Notes: generated from the letters alone by a model not told the origin. Shown: positions 15,876 through 24,680, counted from the first letter of the stretch. The stretch: DNA of 48,451 nucleotides from Lachnospiraceae bacterium (GCA_030524635.1 JAUNGG010000022.1:8074-56524), one strand, 5' to 3'. Numbers and translations are program-made.

Positions 15876-16895
15876 TCAAAATTGTTTTAAAAATCTTTCG
15901 TCGTTTTCGTAGAGCAGTCTCATGTCGTCGATCTCGTATTTTAACAGTGCGATTCGCTCCAGGCCTACGCCGAAGGCAAAGCCGGTGTATTCTTCTGGAT
16001 CGATGCCGCACATTTCGAATACATGGGGATGAACCATACCGCAGCCTAAGATCTCGATCCAGCCGGAGCCCTTGCAGAACCGGCAGCCCTTGCCGCCGCA
16101 CTTGAAGCAGGTCACATCCACCTCGGCGCTTGGCTCAGTGAATGGGAAATGATGGGGACGGAATTTTACTTTGGTATCCTCACCGAACAGCTCCTTGGCG
16201 AACTCAGCCAGAGTTCCTTTTAAGTCGGCAAACGTGATATTCTTGTCCACTACCAGTCCTTCGATCTGATGGAAGGATGGGGAATGGGTGGCGTCCACCT
16301 CGTCAGAACGGAATACACGGCCAGGTGCGATCATACGGATCGGCAGCTTGCCTTTTTCCATCACACGGGCCTGAACCGGGGAGGTCTGGGTGCGGAGCAC
16401 GATATCCTTGTTGATATAGAAGGTATCCTGCTCATCCTTTGCCGGATGATTGGCCGGGATATTCAGCTTCTCAAAGTTGTATAAGTCATACTCTACCTCA
16501 GGACCCTCTACTACCTCATAACCCATGCCTACGAAGATCCGCTCAACCTCTTCCAGGGCAATGGTATTTGGATGGCTGTGTCCTACATTACTCTTCTTGG
16601 CCGGAAGGGTGACATCGATCACTTCCTTCTTCATCTGCTCTTCTCTTGCTTTTCTGGCCAACTCCTTCTTGGTAGCCTCCAGCTTCTCCTCGATCAGCGC
16701 TCTGGCATCATTTACCATCTGACCTACCTTTGGACGGTCCTCCGGAGCTACATCCTTCATGCTCTTTAAGACGCTGGTCAGCTCACCCTTCTTGCCCAGA
16801 TAAGCAACACGGATATCATTTAACTTTTCCAGTGCATCGGAAGCCTCAATCTTAGCCAGCGCTTCCGCTTTGATTTTCTCTAATTGATCTTTCAT
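15876..16895 (-). CDS. pheS: Phenylalanyl-tRNA synthetase alpha subunit
   Basis: A 339-aa class II synthetase chain that activates Phe and charges tRNA-Phe. The N-terminal coiled coil is about residues 1-90. Motif 2 is GRVFRSDEVDATHSPSFHQIEGL and motif 3 is GFAFGVGLERIALLKY, with the Phe pocket in GFAFG. CFKCGGKGCRFCKGSGW is the cysteine-rich insert seen in many Firmicute PheS proteins. AAGGAGAG precedes the ATG. Expression should be controlled by the upstream T-box that reads tRNA-Phe charging. Confidence 0.97.
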   Translation of the reverse strand: MKDQLEKIKAEALAKIEASDALEKLNDIRVAYLGKKGELTSVLKSMKDVAPEDRPKVGQMVNDARALIEEKLEATKKELARKAREEQMKKEVIDVTLPAKKSNVGHSHPNTIALEEVERIFVGMGYEVVEGPEVEYDLYNFEKLNIPANHPAKDEQDTFYINKDIVLRTQTSPVQARVMEKGKLPIRMIAPGRVFRSDEVDATHSPSFHQIEGLVVDKNITFADLKGTLAEFAKELFGEDTKVKFRPHHFPFTEPSAEVDVTCFKCGGKGCRFCKGSGWIEILGCGMVHPHVFEMCGIDPEEYTGFAFGVGLERIALLKYEIDDMRLLYENDERFLKQF

Positions 16896-16963
16896 GTCTT
16901 CTCTCCTTTTCGTTCTATGGTTACATGTGTGCTTAATTTTATAATTGGGTGAAGCACTTTTTG

Positions 16964-16998
16964 TTACATAGGAGATTCAGAATGAGTTTCCTATGTAA
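16964..16998. repeat. Inverted repeat between the T-box terminator and pheS
   Basis: A perfect 10-bp stem TTACATAGGA (16964-16973)/TCCTATGTAA (16989-16998). A further five weak pairs close a 5-nt loop. It has no T-run and is not part of the standard T-box fold. Confidence 0.7.
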
Positions 16999-17002
16999 GA
17001 AC

Positions 17003-17337
17003 AAAAAACCCCGCCCCTTCCGGTAAAAGAAGGGACGAGGTCATCATCTCGCGGTACCACCCTAGTTCCTGCCGCCTCAAAAACCTGTGCTTCCAAACAG
17101 AACATCACTCCATCTAAGCACAGCTTCCTGCGGCCTTTCTGCAGGCACTCATTTGTACGTAACGTGCACAATCCGTCACAGCCTACTTGCTGATCAAAAT
17201 CTATCTGCTTTCAGCGATGCAGCTCCGATGGGAATTTCGAACATTTACAGGAACCTGGGAAAGCTTACAGCCAGTGACTCTCCCTCTCTGACGGAAAATA
17301 AATGTCTACTTGCATCTTCACAGCCTTTTCAAAACTA
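17003..17337 (-). ncRNA. T-box leader (tRNA-Phe sensing riboswitch) of pheST
   Basis: Read on the minus strand from a transcription start near 17337. The T-box core AGGGTGGTACCGC is at 17063-17051. A terminator follows, stem CCTCGTCCCTTC/GGAAGGGGCGGGG, ending in six Ts (about 17042-17003). An AGTA motif stands near the base of stem I. The likely specifier is UUC (Phe) at 17241-17239, in the sequence AAATGTTCGAAAT. Uncharged tRNA-Phe would pair with the specifier and the T-box bulge and favour the antiterminator. The target identity matches the downstream genes. Confidence 0.93.
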
Positions 17338-17343
17338 GAATTT

Positions 17344-17372
17344 ATTCTAACTGGATTTACCGGAATTGTCAA
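17344..17372 (-). promoter_or_regulatory. Promoter of the pheST T-box leader
   Basis: Minus strand TTGACA (17367-17372), a 17-bp spacer, then TAGAAT (17344-17349), immediately upstream of the T-box. Confidence 0.85.
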
Positions 17373-17403
17373 TACTCATTTTCTGTGGTTTCATTCGTCC
17401 GTT

Positions 17404-18603
17404 TCATTCATATTCCATATGATCCAGAAATCCAGAGCTGTATAATTCCCTTCCATCAGGCAAGATCCACATGGCCTCCACGCCATCCAGATCCTCGATA
17501 AATTCCAGTCCTTCCTCCTGCTCCATATTAAAGACAGCGGTGGACAGTGCATCTGCCAGCCCGGAATCGGGGCAGAGGATCACCACAGACACATACTCAT
17601 TCCAGGGCATAAGAAGCTTTGGGTGGATGATATGGTGATACTGCACGCCATCCACGGTATAATACCGCTGATAGGTTCCGCTCTGCACCAGGGACAGATC
17701 CTGGAGCTCCATGATATGAAGATTTTTCTCTTCACTGTCCAGATCTGGATTTTGGATTCCAACCTGCCATAAGCTGCCGTCCGGCTTACTGCCGATGGCT
17801 CTGGTATTTCCGCCCACGCTGACCAAAGCATGAAGCAGGCCATCCTCTTCCAGGCTCCGGCAGACCATTTCTGTGGCATAGCCCTTTGCCACAGCACCTA
17901 CATCCAGGCTCATTTCCGGATCCTCCAGATACACGGTGGATGCCTTTCGATCGATCTTCAGCTTTGTCATATCTGTATGCTCCGCTAACCTCTCAAGTTC
18001 TGCCATAGGCGGAAGGGCGGCATGCTCCGGATCATCGATTCCCTCCATCCGGTATTCATGCCAGAGCGAAAGTACGCTTCCCATGGCAGCATTCACCCGT
18101 CCGCCAGTCTCCTCGTACATCTCCACAGCTTCCTCCAGCAGATCGATGATCCGCACATCCACCTCCACCGGCCGGATTCCCGCATTGTCGTTTATGGTTT
18201 TGATATTATTGATCCCCGGGTAGTCATTGTAAATATCATAAAGCTGATGATATTCCTCCAGTTCAGTTTTCAGTTCCTGGGCATAGGCAGTGAAGGTATC
18301 CTTATCCGGAGAGTATCCTACCATGGTAGTTACCGTATCAAATACTCCCAGAAAGGATGCCTGGTACCGGGTAAGCTGCTGACTGGATCTCTCATCATCT
18401 GCCTGCTCTGAGAAATCTCCTGGCGCCTTGTCTGCTGATGACCCGGCCGCCTGCTCTGCTGATTGCCCGGCCATCTGCCCTGGCTGCCCCATATCCTGCC
18501 GCCTTTCCTGGCTGCATCCGGTCAAAATCATCCCGGACAAGAGGATCCCAGCCAGGACAGCCAAGATCACCCCTGCCCTTCCTTTGCTGTAATTACTCTG
18601 CAT
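17404..18603 (-). CDS. apbE: FAD:protein FMN transferase (ApbE), lipoprotein
   Basis: A 399-aa enzyme that uses FAD to attach FMN covalently to Thr/Ser in partner proteins outside the membrane. A signal peptide with lipobox LTGC places the lipidated Cys at residue 30, followed by a Q/E/D-rich linker (31-75) and the ApbE domain (about 80-395). Conserved parts are MSLDVGAVAKGYATEMV, ALVSVGGNTRAIG, and VVILCPDSGLADALSTAVF. The start ATG overlaps the end of the FMN-binding protein gene by 11 bases, so the pair is translationally coupled, and that protein is the obvious substrate. A longer start (18648) lies deep inside the upstream gene and is less likely. Confidence 0.93.
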   Translation of the reverse strand: MQSNYSKGRAGVILAVLAGILLSGMILTGCSQERRQDMGQPGQMAGQSAEQAAGSSADKAPGDFSEQADDERSSQQLTRYQASFLGVFDTVTTMVGYSPDKDTFTAYAQELKTELEEYHQLYDIYNDYPGINNIKTINDNAGIRPVEVDVRIIDLLEEAVEMYEETGGRVNAAMGSVLSLWHEYRMEGIDDPEHAALPPMAELERLAEHTDMTKLKIDRKASTVYLEDPEMSLDVGAVAKGYATEMVCRSLEEDGLLHALVSVGGNTRAIGSKPDGSLWQVGIQNPDLDSEEKNLHIMELQDLSLVQSGTYQRYYTVDGVQYHHIIHPKLLMPWNEYVSVVILCPDSGLADALSTAVFNMEQEEGLEFIEDLDGVEAMWILPDGRELYSSGFLDHMEYE

Positions 18604-20953
18604 CTGCAGCAGCCTTCGCCACAGCCGCCTGGAAATCGCTGATACCAACCGTCACGCCAGCAGTAAGGTCTGCATCAGTGGCCTTTCCATCCTCTCCTAC
18701 TGCAATTTGAGTCACTTCATCTGCTGTCTTTCCTGCAATATAATCGGAGAATGCATCTGCCTGCTCGTACCACTCCTTGCCGATTCCGGAAGCCTTCTTC
18801 ATGCCATAGCTCTCTCCAAGCTGCTTCTTCGTCTTCACATCAGCTGCAAGATCTGAAGTAATCACGCCAGATGCATCAAAGGTTACCGTGCCCTGAGACG
18901 CATCGATAATGCTTCCGGTAATCACTCCCTCTGCATTCGCGGTGACTGCAACAAAGGTGGAATATGCCTGGCACTGTCCGTCTGCATCGGCTGTCGCATC
19001 CTTGGACTTATGCATGTTGGTCACGATTCCAAGACCCAGCTGATCTCCCTCCTGAGTTCCGATCTCAGCTGCATTCTTTACAGCCTCCACTACTGCCTTC
19101 TGGTAATCTCCGATGGCAACGGTCACACCGGCGGAAAGGTCTGCATCGGTGGTCTTTCCATTCTCTCCCACTGCAATTCCAGCCACTTCCTTTGCCGTCT
19201 TTCCGATCACATAATTCTCAAAGGCCTCTGCCTGCTCATACCATTCCTTGCCGATTCCGGAAGCTGCCTTCATGCCGTAGCTATCGCCCAGCTCCTTCTT
19301 CGTCTGGAACTCTTCCTTCATTACCACCTTTCCTTCTGCGGTAAAGTTCATCATGCTCTGGGCAATATCCAGCTTACAGGATACGATCCGGCCCTCATGA
19401 TCAATAATAACTGCTGCTGCAACTGCATCCACCTCAGCCGTTCCATCCGACTCTCCCGCATCCTTGGACTTTTTCATGGAATGAACCACAGCCATACCAG
19501 TCCGCAGTCCGCCTTCGTAGGTGTAAGCGCTGATCTCTCCTGACTGTTCTGCATCTGCAGCAGCCTTCGCCACAGCCGCCTGGAAATCGCTGATACCAAC
19601 CGTCACGCCAGCAGTAAGGTCTGCATCAGTGGCCTTTCCATCCTCTCCTACTGCAATTTGAGTCACTTCATCTGCTGTCTTTCCTGCAATATAATCGGAG
19701 AATGCATCTGCCTGCTCGTACCACTCCTTGCCGATTCCGGAAGCCTTCTTCATGCCATAGCTCTCTCCAAGCTGCTTCTTCGTCTTCACATCAGCTGCAA
19801 GATCTGAAGTAATCACGCCAGATGCATCAAAGGTTACCGTGCCCTGAGACGCATCGATAATGCTTCCGGTAATCACTCCCTCTGCATTCGCGGTGACTGC
19901 AACAAAGGTGGAATATGCCTGGCACTGTCCGTCTGCATCGGCTGTCGCATCCTTGGACTTATGCATGTTGGTCACGATTCCAAGACCCAGCTGATCTCCC
20001 TCCTGAGTTCCGATCTCAGCTGCATTCTTTACAGCCTCCACTACTGCCTTCTGGTAATCTCCGATGGCAACGGTCACACCGGCGGAAAGGTCTGCATCGG
20101 TGGTCTTTCCATTCTCTCCCACTGCAATTCCAGCCACTTCCTTTGCCGTCTTTCCGATCACATAATTCTCAAAGGCCTCTGCCTGCTCATACCATTCCTT
20201 GCCGATTCCGGAAGCTGCCTTCATGCCGTAGCTATCGCCCAGTTCCTTCTTCGTATGGAACTCTTCCTTCATTACCACCTTGCCTTCTGCGGTAAAGTTC
20301 ATCATGCTCTGGGCAATATCCAGCTTACAGGATAAGATCCGGCCCTCATGATCGATCACTACTGCTGCCACAACTGCGTCCACCTCAGCCGTTCCATCTG
20401 ACTCTCCTGCATCCTTGGACTTTTTCATGGAATGAACCACAGCCATACCGGTCCGCAGTCCGCCTTCATAAACTTCATCCACAAGCTCTTCTGCCGCTGC
20501 TTCTGACTCGGCAGGTTCCGCTGCTGCTTCTGTTTCCAGTGCTGATGCATCGATCACAGGGATCTTGCCGGATGCCTGATCTAAGGCCTGCCCAACTGCC
20601 TTCATCGCCGCCGTACTGGTAATGGTACTTCCTGATACTGCATCTACCATAGCGGTGCCAGACTGCACAAATGCAGGTGCCAGCTGCTCCAGCGCTGCTC
20701 CGCCAATCTCCGGTGTCTCTCCCTCTCCCTTCAGCTCCACAGAAAGGATGGCTGAATCTGATACGGTTACCGTTGCTATTACATCACCGCCGAATCCTTC
20801 GGCGCTGCCCACATAGGTGCCAGGTGTATAGCTGATATTTTCCACAACTGCTGAATGGATCGCCTGATATAAAGGCTCCGAGCAGACGATTACGCCTGCA
20901 GACAGCACTGCCATAACTCCTAATCCTACATACCCCTTTTGCTTCTGTGTCAT
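18593..20953 (-). CDS. Membrane-anchored FMN-binding protein with duplicated repeat domains
   Basis: 786 aa. The start at 20953 is chosen because GGAGG lies about nine bases upstream; an in-frame ATG 21 bases earlier overlaps that site. An N-terminal membrane anchor (about 8-24) precedes a canonical FMN_bind domain (about 44-125). Its DAVSGSTIT carries the probable flavinylated Thr112 (consensus D-x-x-S/T-G-A-S/T-x-T). An acidic linker (126-160) follows, then four related ~155-aa modules arranged as A-B-A-B, each ending in DAD-L-S/T-AGVTV, a degenerate version of that motif. The A-B pair is duplicated almost perfectly at DNA level. By family it is an extracytoplasmic flavoprotein in electron transfer; the electron donor and acceptor are unknown. 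Confidence 0.88.
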   Translation of the reverse strand: MTQKQKGYVGLGVMAVLSAGVIVCSEPLYQAIHSAVVENISYTPGTYVGSAEGFGGDVIATVTVSDSAILSVELKGEGETPEIGGAALEQLAPAFVQSGTAMVDAVSGSTITSTAAMKAVGQALDQASGKIPVIDASALETEAAAEPAESEAAAEELVDEVYEGGLRTGMAVVHSMKKSKDAGESDGTAEVDAVVAAVVIDHEGRILSCKLDIAQSMMNFTAEGKVVMKEEFHTKKELGDSYGMKAASGIGKEWYEQAEAFENYVIGKTAKEVAGIAVGENGKTTDADLSAGVTVAIGDYQKAVVEAVKNAAEIGTQEGDQLGLGIVTNMHKSKDATADADGQCQAYSTFVAVTANAEGVITGSIIDASQGTVTFDASGVITSDLAADVKTKKQLGESYGMKKASGIGKEWYEQADAFSDYIAGKTADEVTQIAVGEDGKATDADLTAGVTVGISDFQAAVAKAAADAEQSGEISAYTYEGGLRTGMAVVHSMKKSKDAGESDGTAEVDAVAAAVIIDHEGRIVSCKLDIAQSMMNFTAEGKVVMKEEFQTKKELGDSYGMKAASGIGKEWYEQAEAFENYVIGKTAKEVAGIAVGENGKTTDADLSAGVTVAIGDYQKAVVEAVKNAAEIGTQEGDQLGLGIVTNMHKSKDATADADGQCQAYSTFVAVTANAEGVITGSIIDASQGTVTFDASGVITSDLAADVKTKKQLGESYGMKKASGIGKEWYEQADAFSDYIAGKTADEVTQIAVGEDGKATDADLTAGVTVGISDFQAAVAKAAADAE
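18597..19516. repeat. Intragenic direct repeat, copy 1 (920 bp)
   Basis: Corresponds base for base to 19548-20467 at an offset of 951 bp. I see no mismatch over 18597-19291 (695 bp). The remaining ~225 bp carry about 15 scattered differences. Confidence 0.95.
19548..20467. repeat. Intragenic direct repeat, copy 2 (920 bp)
   Basis: Second copy of the FMN-binding protein duplication, 31 bp from copy 1. The 951-bp period equals 317 codons, so the frame is preserved. Confidence 0.95.
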
Positions 20954-21025
20954 CTTGAAACCCTCCTGATTCATCCTTTTCCGCCATTTGATATTTTTTT
21001 CACATACGATGCGGAAATTATTTTT

Positions 21026-21054
21026 ATTTTAATGTAGTTCCGACAAAATTTCAA
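21026..21054 (-). promoter_or_regulatory. Promoter of the FMN-binding protein-apbE operon
   Basis: Minus strand TTGAAA (21049-21054), a 17-bp spacer, then TAAAAT (21026-21031), in very AT-rich DNA. Confidence 0.6.
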
Positions 21055-21081
21055 CCATATTTTTAATTCCGACAAAAATTT
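21038..21081. promoter_or_regulatory. Paired direct repeat overlapping the promoter, possible operator
   Basis: TTCCGACAAAATTT at 21038-21051 and TTCCGACAAAAATTT at 21067-21081, starts 29 bp apart. The first overlaps the spacer and -35 of the FMN-binding operon promoter. About three helical turns separate them. Confidence 0.4.
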
Positions 21082-21093
21082 AATCGCCAAACA

Positions 21094-21132
21094 AAAATTT
21101 CCAGCAAAGATTGGAAATATGCTGGAAATTTT
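21094..21132 (-). terminator. Terminator of the ABC exporter operon
   Basis: A perfect 12-bp stem AAAATTTCCAGC/GCTGGAAATTTT (21094-21105/21121-21132) with a 15-nt loop. The minus strand continues into a T-run, ten bases past the exporter stop. Confidence 0.75.
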
Positions 21133-21142
21133 CAAATTTGAT

Positions 21143-22909
21143 TCAGCTCACTGCAAACTGACTGTTATAAAGCTCTGAATAAAATCCGCCCTGTGCCAGC
21201 AGCCCTTCATGGGTTCCCTGCTCGATGATATGGCCATCCTTCATCACCAGGATCACATCTGCTTCCTTAATGGTGGACAGCCGATGTGCCACAATAAAGC
21301 TGGTCCGTCCCTCCATCATTTTGGAGAAGGCACGCTGGATCCGGATCTCCGTTCTGGTATCGATGGAGGAGGTGGCCTCATCTAAAATCAGCATCGGAGG
21401 CAGGCACAGCATCACTCTGGCAATGCACAGAAGCTGTTTCTGTCCCTGGGACAGATTTCCCCCGTCCTCAGAGATCACGGTGTCGTATCCATTTGGCATC
21501 CTCTTGATAAAGCTGTGGGCATGCGCCTCCTTGGCCGCCGCGATCACTTCCTCCATGGAAGCCTCTGGATGGCCGTAGGCGATATTTTCCCGAATGGTTC
21601 CGGATTTTAACCAGGTTTCCTGAAGCACCATGCCGTAGCTGGTCCGCAGGCTCTTTCTGGTCACATTCCGGATGTCATGTCCATCTACGGAGATGGATCC
21701 GCTGTTTACATCATAAAACCGCATCAGCAGATTGATCACGGTAGTCTTGCCGCATCCGGTAGGACCCACCAGGGCGATCCTCTGCCCCGGCTTTACCTTC
21801 AGGCTGAAATCCTCAATCAGCTTTACCTCCGGCACATAGGAGAAGTTAACATGGTCTAAGGTTACCTGGCCGGATACATCATGAAGTACCTCTGCATCCG
21901 GTGCATCCTGTGAGATAGCCGGCTGGTCCATCAGATCAAATACACGGGAAGCAGAAGCCAGTGCATTCTGAAGCTCCGTCACCACACCAGAGATCTCGTT
22001 AAACGGCTTGGTATATTGATTGGCGTAATTTAAAAAACTGGAAAGCTGGCCAACGGTCAGGAATCCCCGAATCACACCGTAAGCCCCTGCTGTGCCCACC
22101 CCTGCGTAAACCAGACCATTGACAAACCGGGTAGCCGGATTGGTGATGGAGGAGAAAAAGGTTGCCCGCAGGCTGTAGCCTGCCAGACGCTTATTGATCT
22201 CCTCAAACTGCTGCTGGGACTCTGCCTGGTGACTGAAGGCCTGAACCACCTTCAGGTTCCCCAGATTTTCATCGATCAGGGAGGTCAGCTGGCCTCTTGC
22301 CTCTGACTGCTTCTGGAACATGGTAAAGGTACGCTTTGCAATAAAGCCGGCCACCAGGAAGGAAACCGGGGTAATGCACACCACCACCAGCGTGATCAGC
22401 GGATTGATGGAAAGCATGAAAAGAAGGGTTCCAACAATAGTCATTACACCGGTAAACAGCTGAGTAAAGCCCAGCAGAAGGCCTTCCGAAAACTGGTCGA
22501 TATCGGCAATGATCCGGCTGACCAGATCTCCTGTAGGATGGACATCCAGATAGCTTAAGGGCAGCACCTCCAGATGATTAAATGCCCTGGTCCGGATATC
22601 CTTCACCACCCGGTAGGTGATCACGTTGTTGATATGGTTCATCAGCCACTGGGCTGCTGCTGTGATCAGCACAGCCCCGCCGATCTTAGTCAATACCTTT
22701 GTCAGCGCTGCATAATCCACCTGTCCAGGACCGATGATCACGTCCACCGCCTGTCCGATCAGCACCGGAACATACAGAGTTAATGCCACGGTTACCGTAG
22801 CCATCAAAATAGAGGCTGCTACTGCAATCCGATATTTTTTGATATAGGTTAAAATCCGCTTTAAGGTCGCCGTGGAAACGGCCTTATCTAATTTTTTCTT
22901 ACTGGCCAT
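21143..22909 (-). CDS. Heterodimeric multidrug-type ABC exporter, catalytically canonical half
   Basis: A 588-aa half-transporter with six N-terminal transmembrane helices (about 28-320) and an ATPase domain (about 350-588). Walker A is GPTGCGKTT, the signature is LSQGQ (Gly to Gln, non-canonical), Walker B is LILDEATSSID with catalytic Glu, and the switch His is in VAHRLST. It overlaps the partner gene by 11 bp, with GGAGG upstream. Together with the partner it follows the TM287/288-BmrCD pattern: this chain supplies the competent Walker B and the weak signature. The substrate is unknown; drug or lipid export is the family expectation. Confidence 0.92.
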   Translation of the reverse strand: MASKKKLDKAVSTATLKRILTYIKKYRIAVAASILMATVTVALTLYVPVLIGQAVDVIIGPGQVDYAALTKVLTKIGGAVLITAAAQWLMNHINNVITYRVVKDIRTRAFNHLEVLPLSYLDVHPTGDLVSRIIADIDQFSEGLLLGFTQLFTGVMTIVGTLLFMLSINPLITLVVVCITPVSFLVAGFIAKRTFTMFQKQSEARGQLTSLIDENLGNLKVVQAFSHQAESQQQFEEINKRLAGYSLRATFFSSITNPATRFVNGLVYAGVGTAGAYGVIRGFLTVGQLSSFLNYANQYTKPFNEISGVVTELQNALASASRVFDLMDQPAISQDAPDAEVLHDVSGQVTLDHVNFSYVPEVKLIEDFSLKVKPGQRIALVGPTGCGKTTVINLLMRFYDVNSGSISVDGHDIRNVTRKSLRTSYGMVLQETWLKSGTIRENIAYGHPEASMEEVIAAAKEAHAHSFIKRMPNGYDTVISEDGGNLSQGQKQLLCIARVMLCLPPMLILDEATSSIDTRTEIRIQRAFSKMMEGRTSFIVAHRLSTIKEADVILVMKDGHIIEQGTHEGLLAQGGFYSELYNSQFAVS

Positions 22910-24680
22910 CCCGCTCTACCTCCTCCTTCGAAAACTGTGACAGACAAATTTCCCGATACAGCTGGCAGCTGTTTAACAGCTCCTTATGGGTACCCTTGCC
23001 TGCCAGCTTTCCATCATCCAGAACCAGGATCTGGTCTGCATTTTTAATGGTGGCTGCACGCTGGGATACCAGGAATACGGTCATATCGCCGGTGCTTTCC
23101 TGGATGGCCTTCCTAAGCCTTGCGTCAGTGGCAAAATCCAGTGCAGACGCACTGTCGTCTAAAATCAGGATCTCCGGATTTCTTACCAGTGCCCTTGCAA
23201 TGGTGAGACGCTGCTTCTGGCCGCCGGACAGATTCCGTCCGCCTTGATCGATGGAAAGCTCCAGCCCCTTTCCCTTGCTGTCCACAAACTCTCTGGCCTG
23301 AGCGATATCCAGGGCACGATAGATCTCCTCATCGGCGGCATCCTTCTTGCCCCAGCGCATATTGTCACGAAGGCTTCCTTTGAACAGAACCGCCCGCTGA
23401 GGAACTACTCCGATCTTTTCCCGCAGGCTGTCTAAGGAATAATCCCTGACATCGATCCCATCCACCAGAACGCTTCCGGAAGCTGCATCATAAAACCGGG
23501 GGATCAGATTGACCACTGTAGATTTACCGGAACCGGTACCGCCGATAATGCCGATGGTTTCTCCCTTTTTCACAGAGAAATCAATGTTGGATAAGGATTC
23601 CTCTTTTGCCCCGGCATAAAGGAAGGATACATTTTGAAAGACAACCTTATCCGCGCCCTCCTTCGCTTTTTCTCCATGGCCAGATTCCAGAGCCTGACTG
23701 GTTCTGCTTCGGACTGCATCAGCCTTTTCTTTAATACTTGGCTCCAGCTGGAAGATGGAGTCTACACGGTTCATACACGCCACCGACTTGGAGATGGTGA
23801 TGATCAGATTGGCCAGCTTGATCAATTCTACCAGAATCTGAGACATATAGTTGACCAGCGCCACCACCTTGCCCTGGGTAATGATTCCTGTGTCCACCTG
23901 CGCGGCTCCTACCCAGATCACGGCAACTGTTGCAAAATTGATCATAATATAAGTAACGGGATTTAACAGGGCGGAAATCTTCCCCACGAATACCTGAAAC
24001 TTTACCAGAAGACCGTTCTCCTCCTCAAACCGGGCGGTTTCACTCTTCTGCCGGTTAAAGGCCCGGATGACACGGACGCCCAGAAGGTTTTCCCTGGTGG
24101 TAAGCATCACCTGATCCAGCTGCTTCTGAACCTTCTTATAAAGAGGCATGCTGATCAGCAAGATACCAAAAACCACGATGGAAAGCAGCGGAATCACTGC
24201 CACAAATACCAGGGCAGCCTTGAAATTTACGGTAAAGGCCATGATCATTGCGCCGAACACCACAAAAGGCGACCGGAGAAACAGGCGAAGCACCATATTG
24301 ATGCCGGTCTGCACCTGGTTGATATCACTGGTCATCCGGGTGATCAGGGTTGATGTTCCCACTGTATCAATCTCAGAATAGGACAGATGGGAAATGTGAG
24401 AAAACAGATCGTTTCTCAGACAGGTTGCCGTGGATACCGCCGCCTTCGCTGCAAAGTACTGAGCAGTCAGGGAACAGGCAAGGCCGATCACGCCCAGAAG
24501 GATCAGAAGGCCACCCATCTTTATGATGTATGCAGCATCCTGGTTCTTGATCCCCACATCGATCATGCTTGCCACTACCAGCGGGACAAACAGCTCGAAG
24601 CTGGCTTCCAGCATCTTGAACAACGGCCCCATGATGCTTTCCAGCTTGTAGTTTGACAGATAGCTTAATAGTCTTTTCAT
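22899..24680 (-). CDS. Heterodimeric multidrug-type ABC exporter, degenerate-site half
   Basis: A 593-aa half-transporter with transmembrane domain at about 15-310 and ATPase domain at about 345-585. Walker A is GGTGSGKST and the signature is the canonical LSGGQ. Walker B is LILDDSASALD, with Asp in place of the catalytic Glu, and the switch His is replaced by Gln (VSQRAAT). These substitutions define the non-hydrolysing site of asymmetric exporters and complement the partner chain. The start has GAGG eight bases upstream. A good promoter lies about 70 bp upstream, so both genes form one operon. Confidence 0.92.
   Translation of the reverse strand: MKRLLSYLSNYKLESIMGPLFKMLEASFELFVPLVVASMIDVGIKNQDAAYIIKMGGLLILLGVIGLACSLTAQYFAAKAAVSTATCLRNDLFSHISHLSYSEIDTVGTSTLITRMTSDINQVQTGINMVLRLFLRSPFVVFGAMIMAFTVNFKAALVFVAVIPLLSIVVFGILLISMPLYKKVQKQLDQVMLTTRENLLGVRVIRAFNRQKSETARFEEENGLLVKFQVFVGKISALLNPVTYIMINFATVAVIWVGAAQVDTGIITQGKVVALVNYMSQILVELIKLANLIITISKSVACMNRVDSIFQLEPSIKEKADAVRSRTSQALESGHGEKAKEGADKVVFQNVSFLYAGAKEESLSNIDFSVKKGETIGIIGGTGSGKSTVVNLIPRFYDAASGSVLVDGIDVRDYSLDSLREKIGVVPQRAVLFKGSLRDNMRWGKKDAADEEIYRALDIAQAREFVDSKGKGLELSIDQGGRNLSGGQKQRLTIARALVRNPEILILDDSASALDFATDARLRKAIQESTGDMTVFLVSQRAATIKNADQILVLDDGKLAGKGTHKELLNSCQLYREICLSQFSKEEVERDGQ

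Noticed and set aside
19010..20335. Long plus-strand frames within the FMN-binding gene
   Set aside because: They are antisense shadows that recur with the 951-bp duplication; the minus-strand frame has clear domains, signal anchor and ribosome-binding site.
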